NCBI GenBank assembly: GCA_036244855.1
Contig: BQKZ01000102.1
Location: 170,350-234,349, forward strand
Length of the DNA stretch: 64,000 nt
DNA from: Temnopleurus reevesii
Taxonomy: Eukaryota > Echinodermata > Echinoidea > Temnopleuroida > Temnopleuridae
Direction of reading: 5' to 3'
Positions 13,001-25,200 of this stretch are shown here, piece by piece. Positions within the stretch are counted from its first letter, which is position 1. The number at the start of each line of letters is the position of its first letter. The notes under the pieces were generated by a model. The model searched no databases and had not been told where the DNA came from. It worked only from the letters and a program-made list of their open reading frames with translations. The position numbers and the translations under genes are program-made.

Positions 13001-16000
13001 TTTTTTGCCAGTACACCACCTCACACAAAATAATTGGGATTTTGTTTTCCCAAGGAGCCCCGAAGCAGAAAAGTTTAACGCCTTATGCCAAGACTCAGAA
13101 TGTAAAAATTATACATGATTCCATAGCATTTGACTGTTAGTATGCCTTTGTTTGTGACAATCACTCTAAAACTGCCAAAATGACAATCATCCCCCTGATT
13201 CGTACAAAGCTTTCTTTGTGCACATAAAGCAATTTGTGAATAATTCAGCTCATTTAACAAAAATATTTTTATCATAATCATTGCTTCTCTATACTTAATG
13301 AAGGGGAAAACATTTGGTTTCTTGGAGAGGACAAGAGAGGATTCACAATTATCATATTATGCAATTGATCAAGAAATCTCATCTAGGAATGCCTATTGTA
13401 GCAATTTTGAGTTGAAGTGGCTTCCTTGAAGAGATTGAGGCATAGATAAGTATGTGAAAGATTGTTGTTTCGAGAATAGGTTTATAATTGTAGAGACACA
13501 AGTAATTGGTGGACATCAAGAATTTTTAGAGATAGGTTGGAAGTTTGAAGAGTGGACTGTTAAGCCTATCAGCGCTTTTATTTGTGAAATAGATAGATAG
13601 GTTTATGGATTAATATAGAAAATTTAGAAAGGAGCAACAAAGAGATTTCATAAAAACATAATTCCTTGAGTACTGGTCTTCTATTCAAAATTTTTCACCT
13701 CTTTTCTCCTCTTGTATCGTTGCTTTTTAACTGACATTGTACCATACACCATCTAAAAGTTCAATTTCTTAATGAATTCAATCACCCATAATGGCATGGG
13801 ATTGCATTCTATCACCTTCATCCCAAAACATTTATCACTTTTTCTTACCATGCTAGCAATAATATACCTGCATATTGCTATCTATGTAAGACTTTGCAGT
13901 TGCAAAACTGTGATTTTGTAACCAAACTTTAATAAAGGAGGTAATTTGAAAGCCTTTCAAAATTGAATCTTTCTCCACACCTTCTTTTTAAATATTTTTT
14001 TTTCTCCTTCTACCCCATTTTGCACTATGTATTGCAGTAGTAATCACTGAATGTATGCTATCAAAAGAAGGCACTTGCCCACTATACACCATCACGAGTC
14101 GTCCACATGTCTTCTTGCCTTCACTTTAATTGATTAAATAAAGATAACCAAATTCAGGTGTATAATAATAATGCAAAATTCTTAGTTTACAAAAGAAATC
14201 AATTACTTCAAACCCATATTCTAGTCCACCCAAGTATAAAATTCAAAATAATACTGGCTTGGGTTATGTATTGATCAGAATTGAGTTAAAACAATTTTTT
14301 TAACTTATTGCCAAATCACAGAGTTGTTGCTATCAAGTACCCCTACCCCCTTGTATCTCAACCTTGTTAGCTGTGAAACCTAAAAAAATGTTCAGTGTCA
14401 TACTATTTTATATTGTGTTGTAAGATTTATCTACCATCATTCAATTTAGAAGGATTTCCTTTTGAAAGAAATATAAATTAATCATATTATGTGTAAAGTT
14501 CACCTAATGTATATATTGTGGCCAACTTTTTTTTTCTTCTGGCATGCCTCAACTGACAGGTTTATTGACTTTAACAATACAAAAAAATTATTTTCAATGT
14601 TTCATTAAATATTTGCTAGGTACCGTGGGTGTTACAAAATCAAGTGAAATTTCAGAACTAAATTATTTCCTTTGCAACTTGGACAGCTCATCTGAATATT
14701 AACTTAGGATCAATTCGGGCGATTTTTTTTTCTAGCATGAGCCGATGATGAAATATCAGTGGCAGAAGTGAACTGTTTTTGCCTTTCACTGGTGCAGAGC
14801 TGCCATTCTCATATCTATAAAAAAACAAATCCTATCACTTTACCATAAAATTATATTTTCAGAAAAAAAAATATTCTCATCTTCCGTGCACTTTCCAACA
14901 CTGTGTCTCAAGGATATGAAATACCCTATTTTGTAGTATAAGTATCATATTTTCACTGAAAAAAATACTACTAATAGGATAAAATCCTTTCAGTTGATAG
15001 CTCTGCTAGTGCTAATCATCCTGTTTACACCGATTCAGTTTTGAGAATTCATAAATGGAGCTTTTCTCTGACAACTTAACTGGTGGTTGTCTTGACATTA
15101 TTATTGGTTTCTAGGAGTGTTGCCTATGGCGACAATGTGTCTCAACGACATAAAATATCCTATTTTTTCCAATAAGTGTCTTATTTTAACTGAAAAATAC
15201 TACAAATTAGGACAAATCCTAAAACTTGGCAGCTTTGCTGTTGCTATTTTTCCTATTTACAGCTTCTCAGGTTTGAAAATTTACCAAAGGAGCTTTCCTT
15301 TGACAGCTTACCTGGTGGTTGTCTTGACATTATTATTGGTTTCTAAGAGTGTTGCCGATGGAGACTTCTTCCCCGCCCTGGCAGTCGTTCTAGAGGGGGG
15401 CGCTGATGATACCTCGCTCTTGGCTGCTTTCTGAGCTTTAGATGCAGCTGATAGAAGAGAAGACAATAGGATGATGATAAAATTTATTCAAATAACAACT
15501 GGAACAGTCCATGAATTACACCTACCATTCCACACCCTCCGTCTAATCAAGAAAAAAGACAATACAAATATGCCCCCTGTATTTCATACATTCATATATG
15601 GCCAAGAACACTTTGTTATCTACAAAAAAGGCTGATATTCGCCACACAAAATCTGGTAGAGCTAAAAAATAATTGGAACATAGTATAGTTCTTTACTCTA
15701 ACAATAAGTTAGATAATGCATCAGCATAGAAATTAATATTATTTTCCTTTAATGACAGTTTTCAAAAAAGAACTATAGACTACTATTTGATAACCAAATT
15801 CCATATTTTTCTTGTAATATCAGAGCTTCTTTAAAAAAAAAATCAAAATATGATTTAGTAAGAAACAACTGAAATAAACTTATTGAAATATTATTAAATG
15901 GGACAAATTATTAATTTGAACAAAAATGAAAGAACAAGAGAACAAGCTATCAAGGTATTTTTTAACTGCTCCTTAAAACATAATACAATTCAGATCTTGA

Positions 16001-16190
16001 ATTCAAATATGAATCTAGCATGGTGCTTGTTTGTGATTACATTACTTGTAAAAAGCTCAAGGATGTGATGATTTGAAATGTATTTTGCAGATTGGTTATA
16101 AGCTGCATCTAATAAAGACCAACTTAACAATATGTTCCAGCATAGAGCATAATAATTGGTCGAGAATATAAGAATCTCCCCCCCCCCCAA

Positions 16191-16222
<32 letters not shown>

Positions 16223-19200
16223 AAACAAAAAAAAACAATAAAATAAATAAATAAATAAAAAATAAAAAAAAAGATTTAAAAAAAATAAAAAAAATAAATA
16301 AATAAATAAATTTTAAAAAAATAATAATAAATCAATGAACAGTTGTTCTAATTGGTAAGTTTCGTAAAAGAGAGTTCAAAATCAATTATTAAAAAAAAGT
16401 AATCTCTATGCTTCATAAATTAATCCATGAATTCAAAAATTCATTACATCTTGAACTAAAAATGTTTGCATGAATACAGCAGTGACAATGTTCAAAACAA
16501 TGTGAAAAATAGAAATATGAAGCATGCAGCATGCATACATTTGTATAGAATACCCATGCAATTAAAACAATTGTATGTATATCACAAACAGAACAAATGT
16601 GGATGAAAATAAATAAAGCTTAGACTAAAATATTATCATATTCATGCATGCACAATGAAAATAAAATTGTATTTAACTCAACAAGATTAACAAGTTAATC
16701 ATCTCTATTCATAATTCTTCATCACCAAAGCAATGTGAAAGAGCAAGACCTGTAGACTACTTTTGTAAAGAAATAGTGTCTTTGATTAATATCAAAATAA
16801 ATTCCTGTAACATTAATCATAACAACTACATATCATTTAACGGCTTTCTACCAAAATATACACAACAAAATTTTAATATGGATCAAAATTTAACATCACA
16901 ATTACAAACTTTGGAACAAATGTTGAAATGTGTTTTATCCAAGCAAGCATGAGCTGTTTAGTGTATTACAACAAAAATGATAAATGAAGAAATCTAAACA
17001 GGAGCACTTACTTTTTCCTGTTTAAAATAAAAAGGGATATAAGAATTTTTCAAAGATATTATACATAGACAAATTGATTGAGTTTTGAGAGTTAAAAATT
17101 AGTTACAAGTTACAATTTCAATATACATGTAGTTGTATTATTTTTCAATAAGAATATTGATCTAGGTTTTAATCAAAGAAGCACAACTTCTTCTCCTTCT
17201 ACTACTAATCACAATTTTTACAATTAGCATTTTGCTGTAATGTCAGTTCTATTAAAGCATAGACAAATATGTAGCTTCATTATCAGATTTGATGTTTAAT
17301 GTTTTGAATTTCTTCAAAAAATACAATACCTCTATGGTTGCAAACTATTATTATAAAAGCTATTAACTTGTAGTAATACATATGCACAATTAAGAATACA
17401 AATTTTTTAAACAAAATGTTTCATCCTAGATTAATTTTTGAGAAATAGATAAATCATATATTACTGCTCAAATGACGGCATTTTAGGACAGTTAAGCATA
17501 TTTACTTCCATAATTGGCAAAAAAATAAAATCATAAAATCAAGAATGTTTTAATGCTCCTAAGAAAAATAAAACAAGGCACAACTCCATTAATCTGCAGT
17601 AAAATACAACCACATATACAAGATGCAAAATTTGAACAAATAGACACATGACTACAATACCAGTCCATATCCTACCTCGATTGGCTGTGTTCATCAAAAG
17701 CTTATATCAGTTAAATTGGTGTTTTAATAAAATAATCCAAGATCCTTCTGATGCACCTATTACTCTTGGACAAATTGACACATGCCTAAAGTAAAATATC
17801 CTACCTCCATTAGTTATGTTCATGGGAAGCCTATATAAATTAAATTGGTGTTTTAATGAAAACAATAATCCAAGATTCTTCAAATGAGCAGGCACACATG
17901 CCTTCAACGCCAGTGCATATCCTACCTCGATTTGCGGTGTTCATGGGAGGACCATAGGTATGGGGAGGGGAGCCCTTCCTCACGGGGCCGTGGGAGTGAG
18001 GAGGGGACGTCTTCCTCGACGACGACGATGACGATGACGCAGTCATGTTTTTACTGGTGGAGGGACCGTTAGAGGTCTTACTCCCTGAAGCTGTGCTAAT
18101 GTGTTTGTGGCTGTTGCTTTTAGACACTGCAAACAGATAGAGAGGTAGTGGAGAGAGAAGGAGAGATAGAACAAAGCACAGCACACGCATGCAGTGGGTA
18201 AAAAGAGGAGGAGATTAGTTTCTAACTTGTGTCTTGGCTTAACTTAACCCTAATCAGGCCGGGCTTTTTGAGCAATGCCACAGCCGGGGGGGGGCATTGT
18301 TTTACGAATTTCTTGTTTTTTTCTTTGTTTTTTGACCTTTTGTTTTTGTTGGTTTTTTACTGATATCTGTTGCAGATATTATTTGAGGCAAAATGCTGCA
18401 AAAATGAATTAATTTGAGCCATTAAAAGTAAAATTATTCAAGTTTTTATGATATTTTAGTGAAAACACAATTTGCATTGACTTCGTACACAAAATCACGT
18501 TTTTGAGCAATTTTGGGGTTGACAAATTTTTTTCAAATGGGCGTGGCACAAAAACGGTACACACGGGTGCGGCGAATTTGATTTCAAAAGTTGCGTGATA
18601 CTTGAAAGAAAAAAGTCATGACGCGTCGTGAAAATTTTTTGGCGTGTGTGGGAGATATTTGAAAAAATGTTGAGGGGGGGGCGCAATCCGCCCTCCCCCC
18701 TCCCGGCCTGATTAGGGTTAAAACAAAATAATGCAAAGATTTTGGGAGGTCACTTGTTATCATTATCAATAATCAAAATTAACATCATTACTTCTTACTT
18801 TTCATTTTTTCTGTTGACTATGAATGTAATTGCTCTAGCGTGGACCCAAAAAAGTTTGGAAAAATGTAGACCATAAATTTCAATTGAATTTCAATGTGAA
18901 AATAGTAAAAATCATTTTCATTGCACTACTAATTTACAGATCGTAATACTAGCTACAATAAAATTGCTCTAATCAATAAACTCAATTAGATCCACTAGAT
19001 GCAGAGTCTCAACTTTTTAACAAGCCAGCTTCGAACAAAGCCAATTATGGTAAGCCGAAAGAAGATTATTATGGCAATGAAAATTAATTGAGTATTGATT
19101 AATTTTAAACACAAGAAAAAAAAATTGAAAGCAATCTCCTCCTAAAATTCTAAGAGGCAATAAAATATGAAACATCAAATGTGAAAAGAAGGCAAAAGAT

Positions 19201-22200
19201 AAAGACGCTAGTAAAAAGAAATTCACAGCAATCTAAAATAACATATCCTCATGCACTAAATATCTAGCCAAGTATTGCATAGTGTGTGTCCTAAGAACTA
19301 CTGATTATACCTAAAAAATCTGCTAAACAAAAACATTTCTAGAAGTTCATGCAACATCATTCTAATACACCCACTGTGCATTTAAAATATCTGACCTTTT
19401 CCCTGAGATAATGATATCATAATATGAATTCAGTACTATCATATAATTCTATAGCATTCTGCATGTCAATAAGTGTGTATAATAAACCTTGTAAACATAA
19501 AATGTGCATGCAAATTCAAAGATCGAGTGTGAAAATAATGTAAAAGCTCTACTCTACTGCTCATGAAAAAAAAAGTTGTTCACCAATGCAAGTGTCAATG
19601 AAAGCAAATATCTAGCAAAATAAATGTTATTATATACTACCTATAATTTAAATTTGCAAAACTCCAAACACTTTACTCTCAGACCACAGATACTTTTTAA
19701 TTGAACCTAATTTGATTTCAGCTTCTCAATTAATTCAGGAATAGTAACCCAGCTCAGCACTTTGATATTCATATTTTTAATGATTATGTAAGAAATATTA
19801 ATTCGGTAAATGAAAAAAAGGCTATTCATTGACTGGGGAACACCTATTTAACAGAAGAGGTCCACAAAACACAACATACTAGACAGATGTAACTAGAATC
19901 ACTCCAAACACCACTAAGGACAATTTAACTCTATAGGGACGCCATGTTGGTTAGCACAAACCTTTTCTAGTTGAAGGAGCAGAAGCAGGATTGGATGGAC
20001 TGTGAGTATTATTCTCCACTTTGCTCTCCTTCTCAACCTTCTTCTTCTCCGGATGTCTAGCGGAGCCATTCTCCCTCGCTCCCTTCTCGGCTCCATCGTC
20101 AACGTTTCGTCTCTCGATCTCCAGCATGGCGCGCTCCTCCGCTTCCTTCTTCCTGTCCTGGATGTCATCCTCGTAATACTGTGACATGTTCAGCTGAAAA
20201 AGATAAAGATAATAGTCATAATAATGCAATTTTTAAAGCACAAAATCTCCTCTCCTGAATTCTTACGTCTTAGCTCAGCAAACTAATGTGCAAGCATTTT
20301 AATGAAGAATTACATATGGCAGGTACCTACATCTGCACTTTCCCCCAAACACAGAAAAATGCAGAATCTAGCATTGTTGCCCTTTTTCATGTGTCACACA
20401 GAGTCTACTGAAAATACTTGTAAACCCCTTTATTTCAAAACCCCAGAATGTATTTTGTACATTATATAGGATATCCCCATATAAAATGGTCCATATCACA
20501 GAATGTGCAAATGTGTACATAATGCAATAACTTCATCCTCTTGTCATGATATCAAGGAAAATAATTTGTTTCATCAAGGAGGTGACGCTTCATGGCAAAA
20601 AGGTGATGAATTTCATCAATTTAAAAGTTTACACTCAGTTTCAAATTTTCAAAAAATTATACAAGTGAAATACACACTTACCGAATCTACATGAACCTGT
20701 ATTCTGTCCAATTCAAACACCGCCTGAAATGAAAGAGCAAACAGCTAGTTTATTGTACATGAAATTTTCATAAAGAAGTTGACAAAACCAGCCTCATAAG
20801 GGAAGATTGGTGCAATAGCAATGAATCTGTATCTCAACTTCTCTTCCTATCTTGCAACCCTTCCACTTCTTAATCTTCCCCTCTCTGCTTCCTCTTCTTC
20901 CATTTCAGTCTCCCTCCTTCCCTCCCTTCTCTCCTTTCCTTTTTGCATTCTCCCACTGTGCTGTTAAGATACACATTCAAACATACCCTAACATCAAACG
21001 CCACCATCAACATTTTCATCTTTCTATGAGGCAACCAGACCCCGAAGATTCTCGCTACACTCTCCCTCACTTTTCCCCACCCCTCCCTTCTTCTCTCCCA
21101 GCCCCACTTTCTATGCTGGCACCCTATATATGCAATATACTAGTCTAATAGCTGTATCAACATCTTTATCTATTTCTGAAGTAAATTTCTACTCACATAG
21201 AATGTATCCTAGGTGTAAGCTATGATGTAAATATACTATGGTTTTGTAAATGACAATAAAGTATATTTCGAACACTCCTCACACCTACCGTATCTCCGGA
21301 AACTGTAGAATTTCTCCAACTCTTTCTCTGCCCTTCCCCTTATACCTACTGTACATCCCCATAGCCTACACATTCCAACTTACTTGTCTAATAGCTGCAT
21401 CTACATCTTTATCCTTCTCTGATGAGAGAAGTCTCCTTACAACCATCTCCAGACCCTGTAGATTCTCTCTATCATCAGGAAGTTTCATCTGGTGCTTGAT
21501 CCGAGGCAGCAGAGAACACATCTTTAACCTAAGAAAGACAGATCAGAGACAGTTTAAAAATAGAGAAATTTTTCTCACATTTTTTGTAGGCCATACAGAG
21601 CAGGTGATTATGAACAGCATTGCCACACATGATAAATGTCAATAAAGAACAGCTGGAGGCAGTAAAATAAAAAATGTCACCTAAGATAACCTATCTGTAC
21701 TGGGAAACTCAATTCTGGTTTTAGACTCACATGCCTCTGTGTTATGCCTTTCATGTTTAAACAGACTTTTATATAAAAAATAATGTTATGTTTGTTTCAC
21801 ACAGCCGGTTGTATATTTCTTTACCCCTATCATTCATTACATGTTTATTGTGCAGCTGTGCCTCCATTGATGCGAAGAGCAAACAAAAATGGACAAATAA
21901 TCAGAAATTACAGATATTTCGTGAGTATAGTTTGACTCACAGAAAGTCACTATCTTGAAGCAAAGAGTTCAATATCGAGATTATTGTGTGATAAAACTTT
22001 GGTTTTATCTGTGCAAAGCGCCTAGAAGCATCGAATTTGGCCCTATAGCAATATTACTACAGTAAAACCTGTTCTAGCGACCACCTGTATATAAAAACCA
22101 CCTTTCTGGTCTCCCTTGGAAGCAATTTGCGTGTCAATGAACCTGTCTCTAAAGACCACCTGCTTTTAAAGACTGTGTTTTCTGTCTCCCTTAGGTGGTC

Positions 22201-25200
22201 TTTATAGACAGATTTGACTGTATTATTATCATTATTATAATTCTATGGATACTGTCAATTGTCGGTGGCAAGAACGGTACCTGATGTTGGGTACAGGGTC
22301 CGAGGTCAGATCCATCAATGGCTCCATGAAGTTCTCCTTGAAGAAAGCCTTAGAGAACATCTCCATGACGATGATGCATATGTCAATGTAGAGTTTCCTG
22401 TATCGACTGCTTTTACTTCTACAGCATTCTGTAGAATAAGCAAAGATAATAAAAAATGTTGAACCATCCTTGGCAATGTACCCAATGGCACCAAATCAAA
22501 TAACATTTATTTTGTTGAATCAGGTTCTGCCCTCGCCCTGAAATTCTCCCACACATCAAAAACGTCCTATTTTCAGTGACAATTTTTTTTTTTTAAATTG
22601 ATGCCTGTTTGTAAGATTGGAATTGATTCAAGCACATAAAGAGTTTTCCAAACAATTATGCACCATATGAATTTATGTTGTTATAATTTATTACAGTGCA
22701 CTATGTGAATAAAATGAATCTTACCATGTATGATTTTAGCAACCATATCTTGTCTGTGATCTAGCTTTCTACAGTTTCTCATGAGAATACACAACGTCCT
22801 GGCTGCAGCATGCTGGATTGGCAAGGCTCTCTGAAAAGTAATCAAAATCAGTCAAGAATGTCCATTAATAACAAAAAGCACAACAATATATATTTTTAAA
22901 TAGCAAATGGGCAATTCGACAGAAATGTCATGTCTGTTAAACTTATGAAACTTATGTATGTGTGTAAACAGATACCATATGTTTTGTAAGTAATGAATGT
23001 AAATGAAATTCAATGAGTAGTTGTCAAGAAATTGGCGCAACAAATTTGGGAACAGTACAAAAATCTCAGAGGGGGATTTCTGTTAAGATTATTGAACAAG
23101 TCATTGCGATGAAATGCTTAGACACAGGAAAAGCCTATTCTTAAACTGAAAAGCCAAAATGAAGATTCCGAGAATAAAAAGTATTGGGTAAATATACATA
23201 TAGTTGAAAAGTTACAATATGGATCCTAGGAATAAACTTGGAATGAATCTGATTGCTAGTCAGGCACTTGGAAAGACAGACAAGTTGGCTGCTCTAACAC
23301 TCAGTTTTCAACCCCTTACCCCCTCCTTACCCCTTTCCCTTGCCGAACCCTCTGATCCCACCATCCTGCAACAAATATATAACTCACATGACAGGTGACA
23401 TGTTTGAAGATAAGAGGAATAAACTTGGAATGGATCTGATCGCTAGTCAGGCACTTGGGAAGACAGGCAAGTTTCTCTAGAATATCCACATGGAGTCTCC
23501 AATTCCTGGAGTTAGCAGCTCTGCTTTCCGCAGCCACGATAGCAGGTATTAAATCGGCAACTCCATAAACCTACCATCATACAAAAAAAAATATGGTAAT
23601 TAAAACATGAATATCTGGGCTTTTTTCAATATGCTTCTGAATGATTCCATGGGAAATTCTAATTTCCCAATTTGACTTGGCTCGCCTTAAATCACATTAA
23701 TTGTACTTCCTTTCAATTTATACTCAATAAAACATACAGAAAATATACCGTTACAACAGTTCATAATCACTAAAAAATCTCTTAGTTTATTGTAGAAAAA
23801 CTCACTGGTACAATTTCACACAAAGCAAATGAAAATTAAATGAATGCAATCCAATGAGCATCACTTGCTGCAAAGAGGCCTACCATTTCAAAATGTGGAA
23901 ATTGTATTCCTTTTATGGCTCTATTATATAAGTTTTTAAAAAATAGACTTCTATTAAAAAGATGCATTTGAAGTGGTATACAAGAACATGGAAATTTTAC
24001 AAAAGTATTTTACAATGAACGTTAAAAATATATCCGTGTTTATTGTCACTGATTAGTTGTTGCTTCTTTTAATCCATTGGTTCACAAGTAAAAATTCATC
24101 AGACAACAAACTGCAGACCATAATACCAAACTTGCTATGACTGACCAAATTTATAGAACTTTAAAATGAAATGTTAATGATGCCAGCGACACTACTACTG
24201 GTGTATCAAAATCAAAGCATTTGAATTTGGGCCTCTCAGAGTATGATACCTCTCTGTGATACCACTGCATTCTATGCTATGAATGAATATGTTATCAATA
24301 ACACTCAGAATCCATGTGCCATGTATGATTAGCAACACTTTAGTTCCTGCATTTTCAATTAAATGATATGCAAATGAAATAAAACGGACACTCTGACATC
24401 TAATTGCATGCTCCATCTATCTAACATGCTACTTTACTAGCATGAACAAACAGATTTCTTACCCTGAGTGAGTTAAATAGCCCTATCCTTATCATCTGAG
24501 AAGGGTGAAAGAAGGTGAATAGATGTCAGATGGGAAAAGTAAGTATAATGCAGAGATGCCATCCATTCAAGAAGATGCACGAGGTGTAATTTTATGCAAA
24601 TTCAAGGTTTTCATCACAAGTGAATGGTTGAGAATTTGATTATTGTTGCCGAGTTTTCTGTTGCATTATTTTTCACCTAATAAATATCACAGAACGGTTG
24701 GCATCTCTGAGATAGGAATAGCACGAGGAAGTCAAGTATTCAGAGCATTAAACATTAAATGTGAATGGATTAATGGAAAAAATCAGATATTTGTTATAAA
24801 CCAATAACAGATACGAGGGGAAACTTTGAAGGCTAACATCTAAAAGGAAAACCTGGATAGGACAATTTGATTGGGAAATATAAATTAAGAAAAATAGGCA
24901 AAGGCAAACAAACAGAAGAAAAATTGTATTTAATCAGAGAAGAACAATTACAGAGATAAGCACTTAGAGGTAAACAGTCAGGATCACATTGTGCCATCTA
25001 GGTACCTAGAATATAACTCATCTAAACGTTGGCTTGCTTAGCAAAGCCGAGGACACCGGCAATGAGGCAGAATGTCCCGTTTTGAAAAGCCTTTAGTATG
25101 GCTTGAACCTAAATGGGCTTGAACAAGGGTTGAACCTCCATCTTCCCAATCAAAAGGTAGATGACAAAACCATCGAACCACACATGATCAGTATAATATG

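Noticed and set aside
15117..15434. 105-codon plus-strand open frame with hydrophobic runs
   Set aside because: Antisense to exon e21 and its duplicated flank.
18584..18769. Short minus-strand frames across the TTAA-flanked element
   Set aside because: They read through the MITE terminus and G-runs; not coding.
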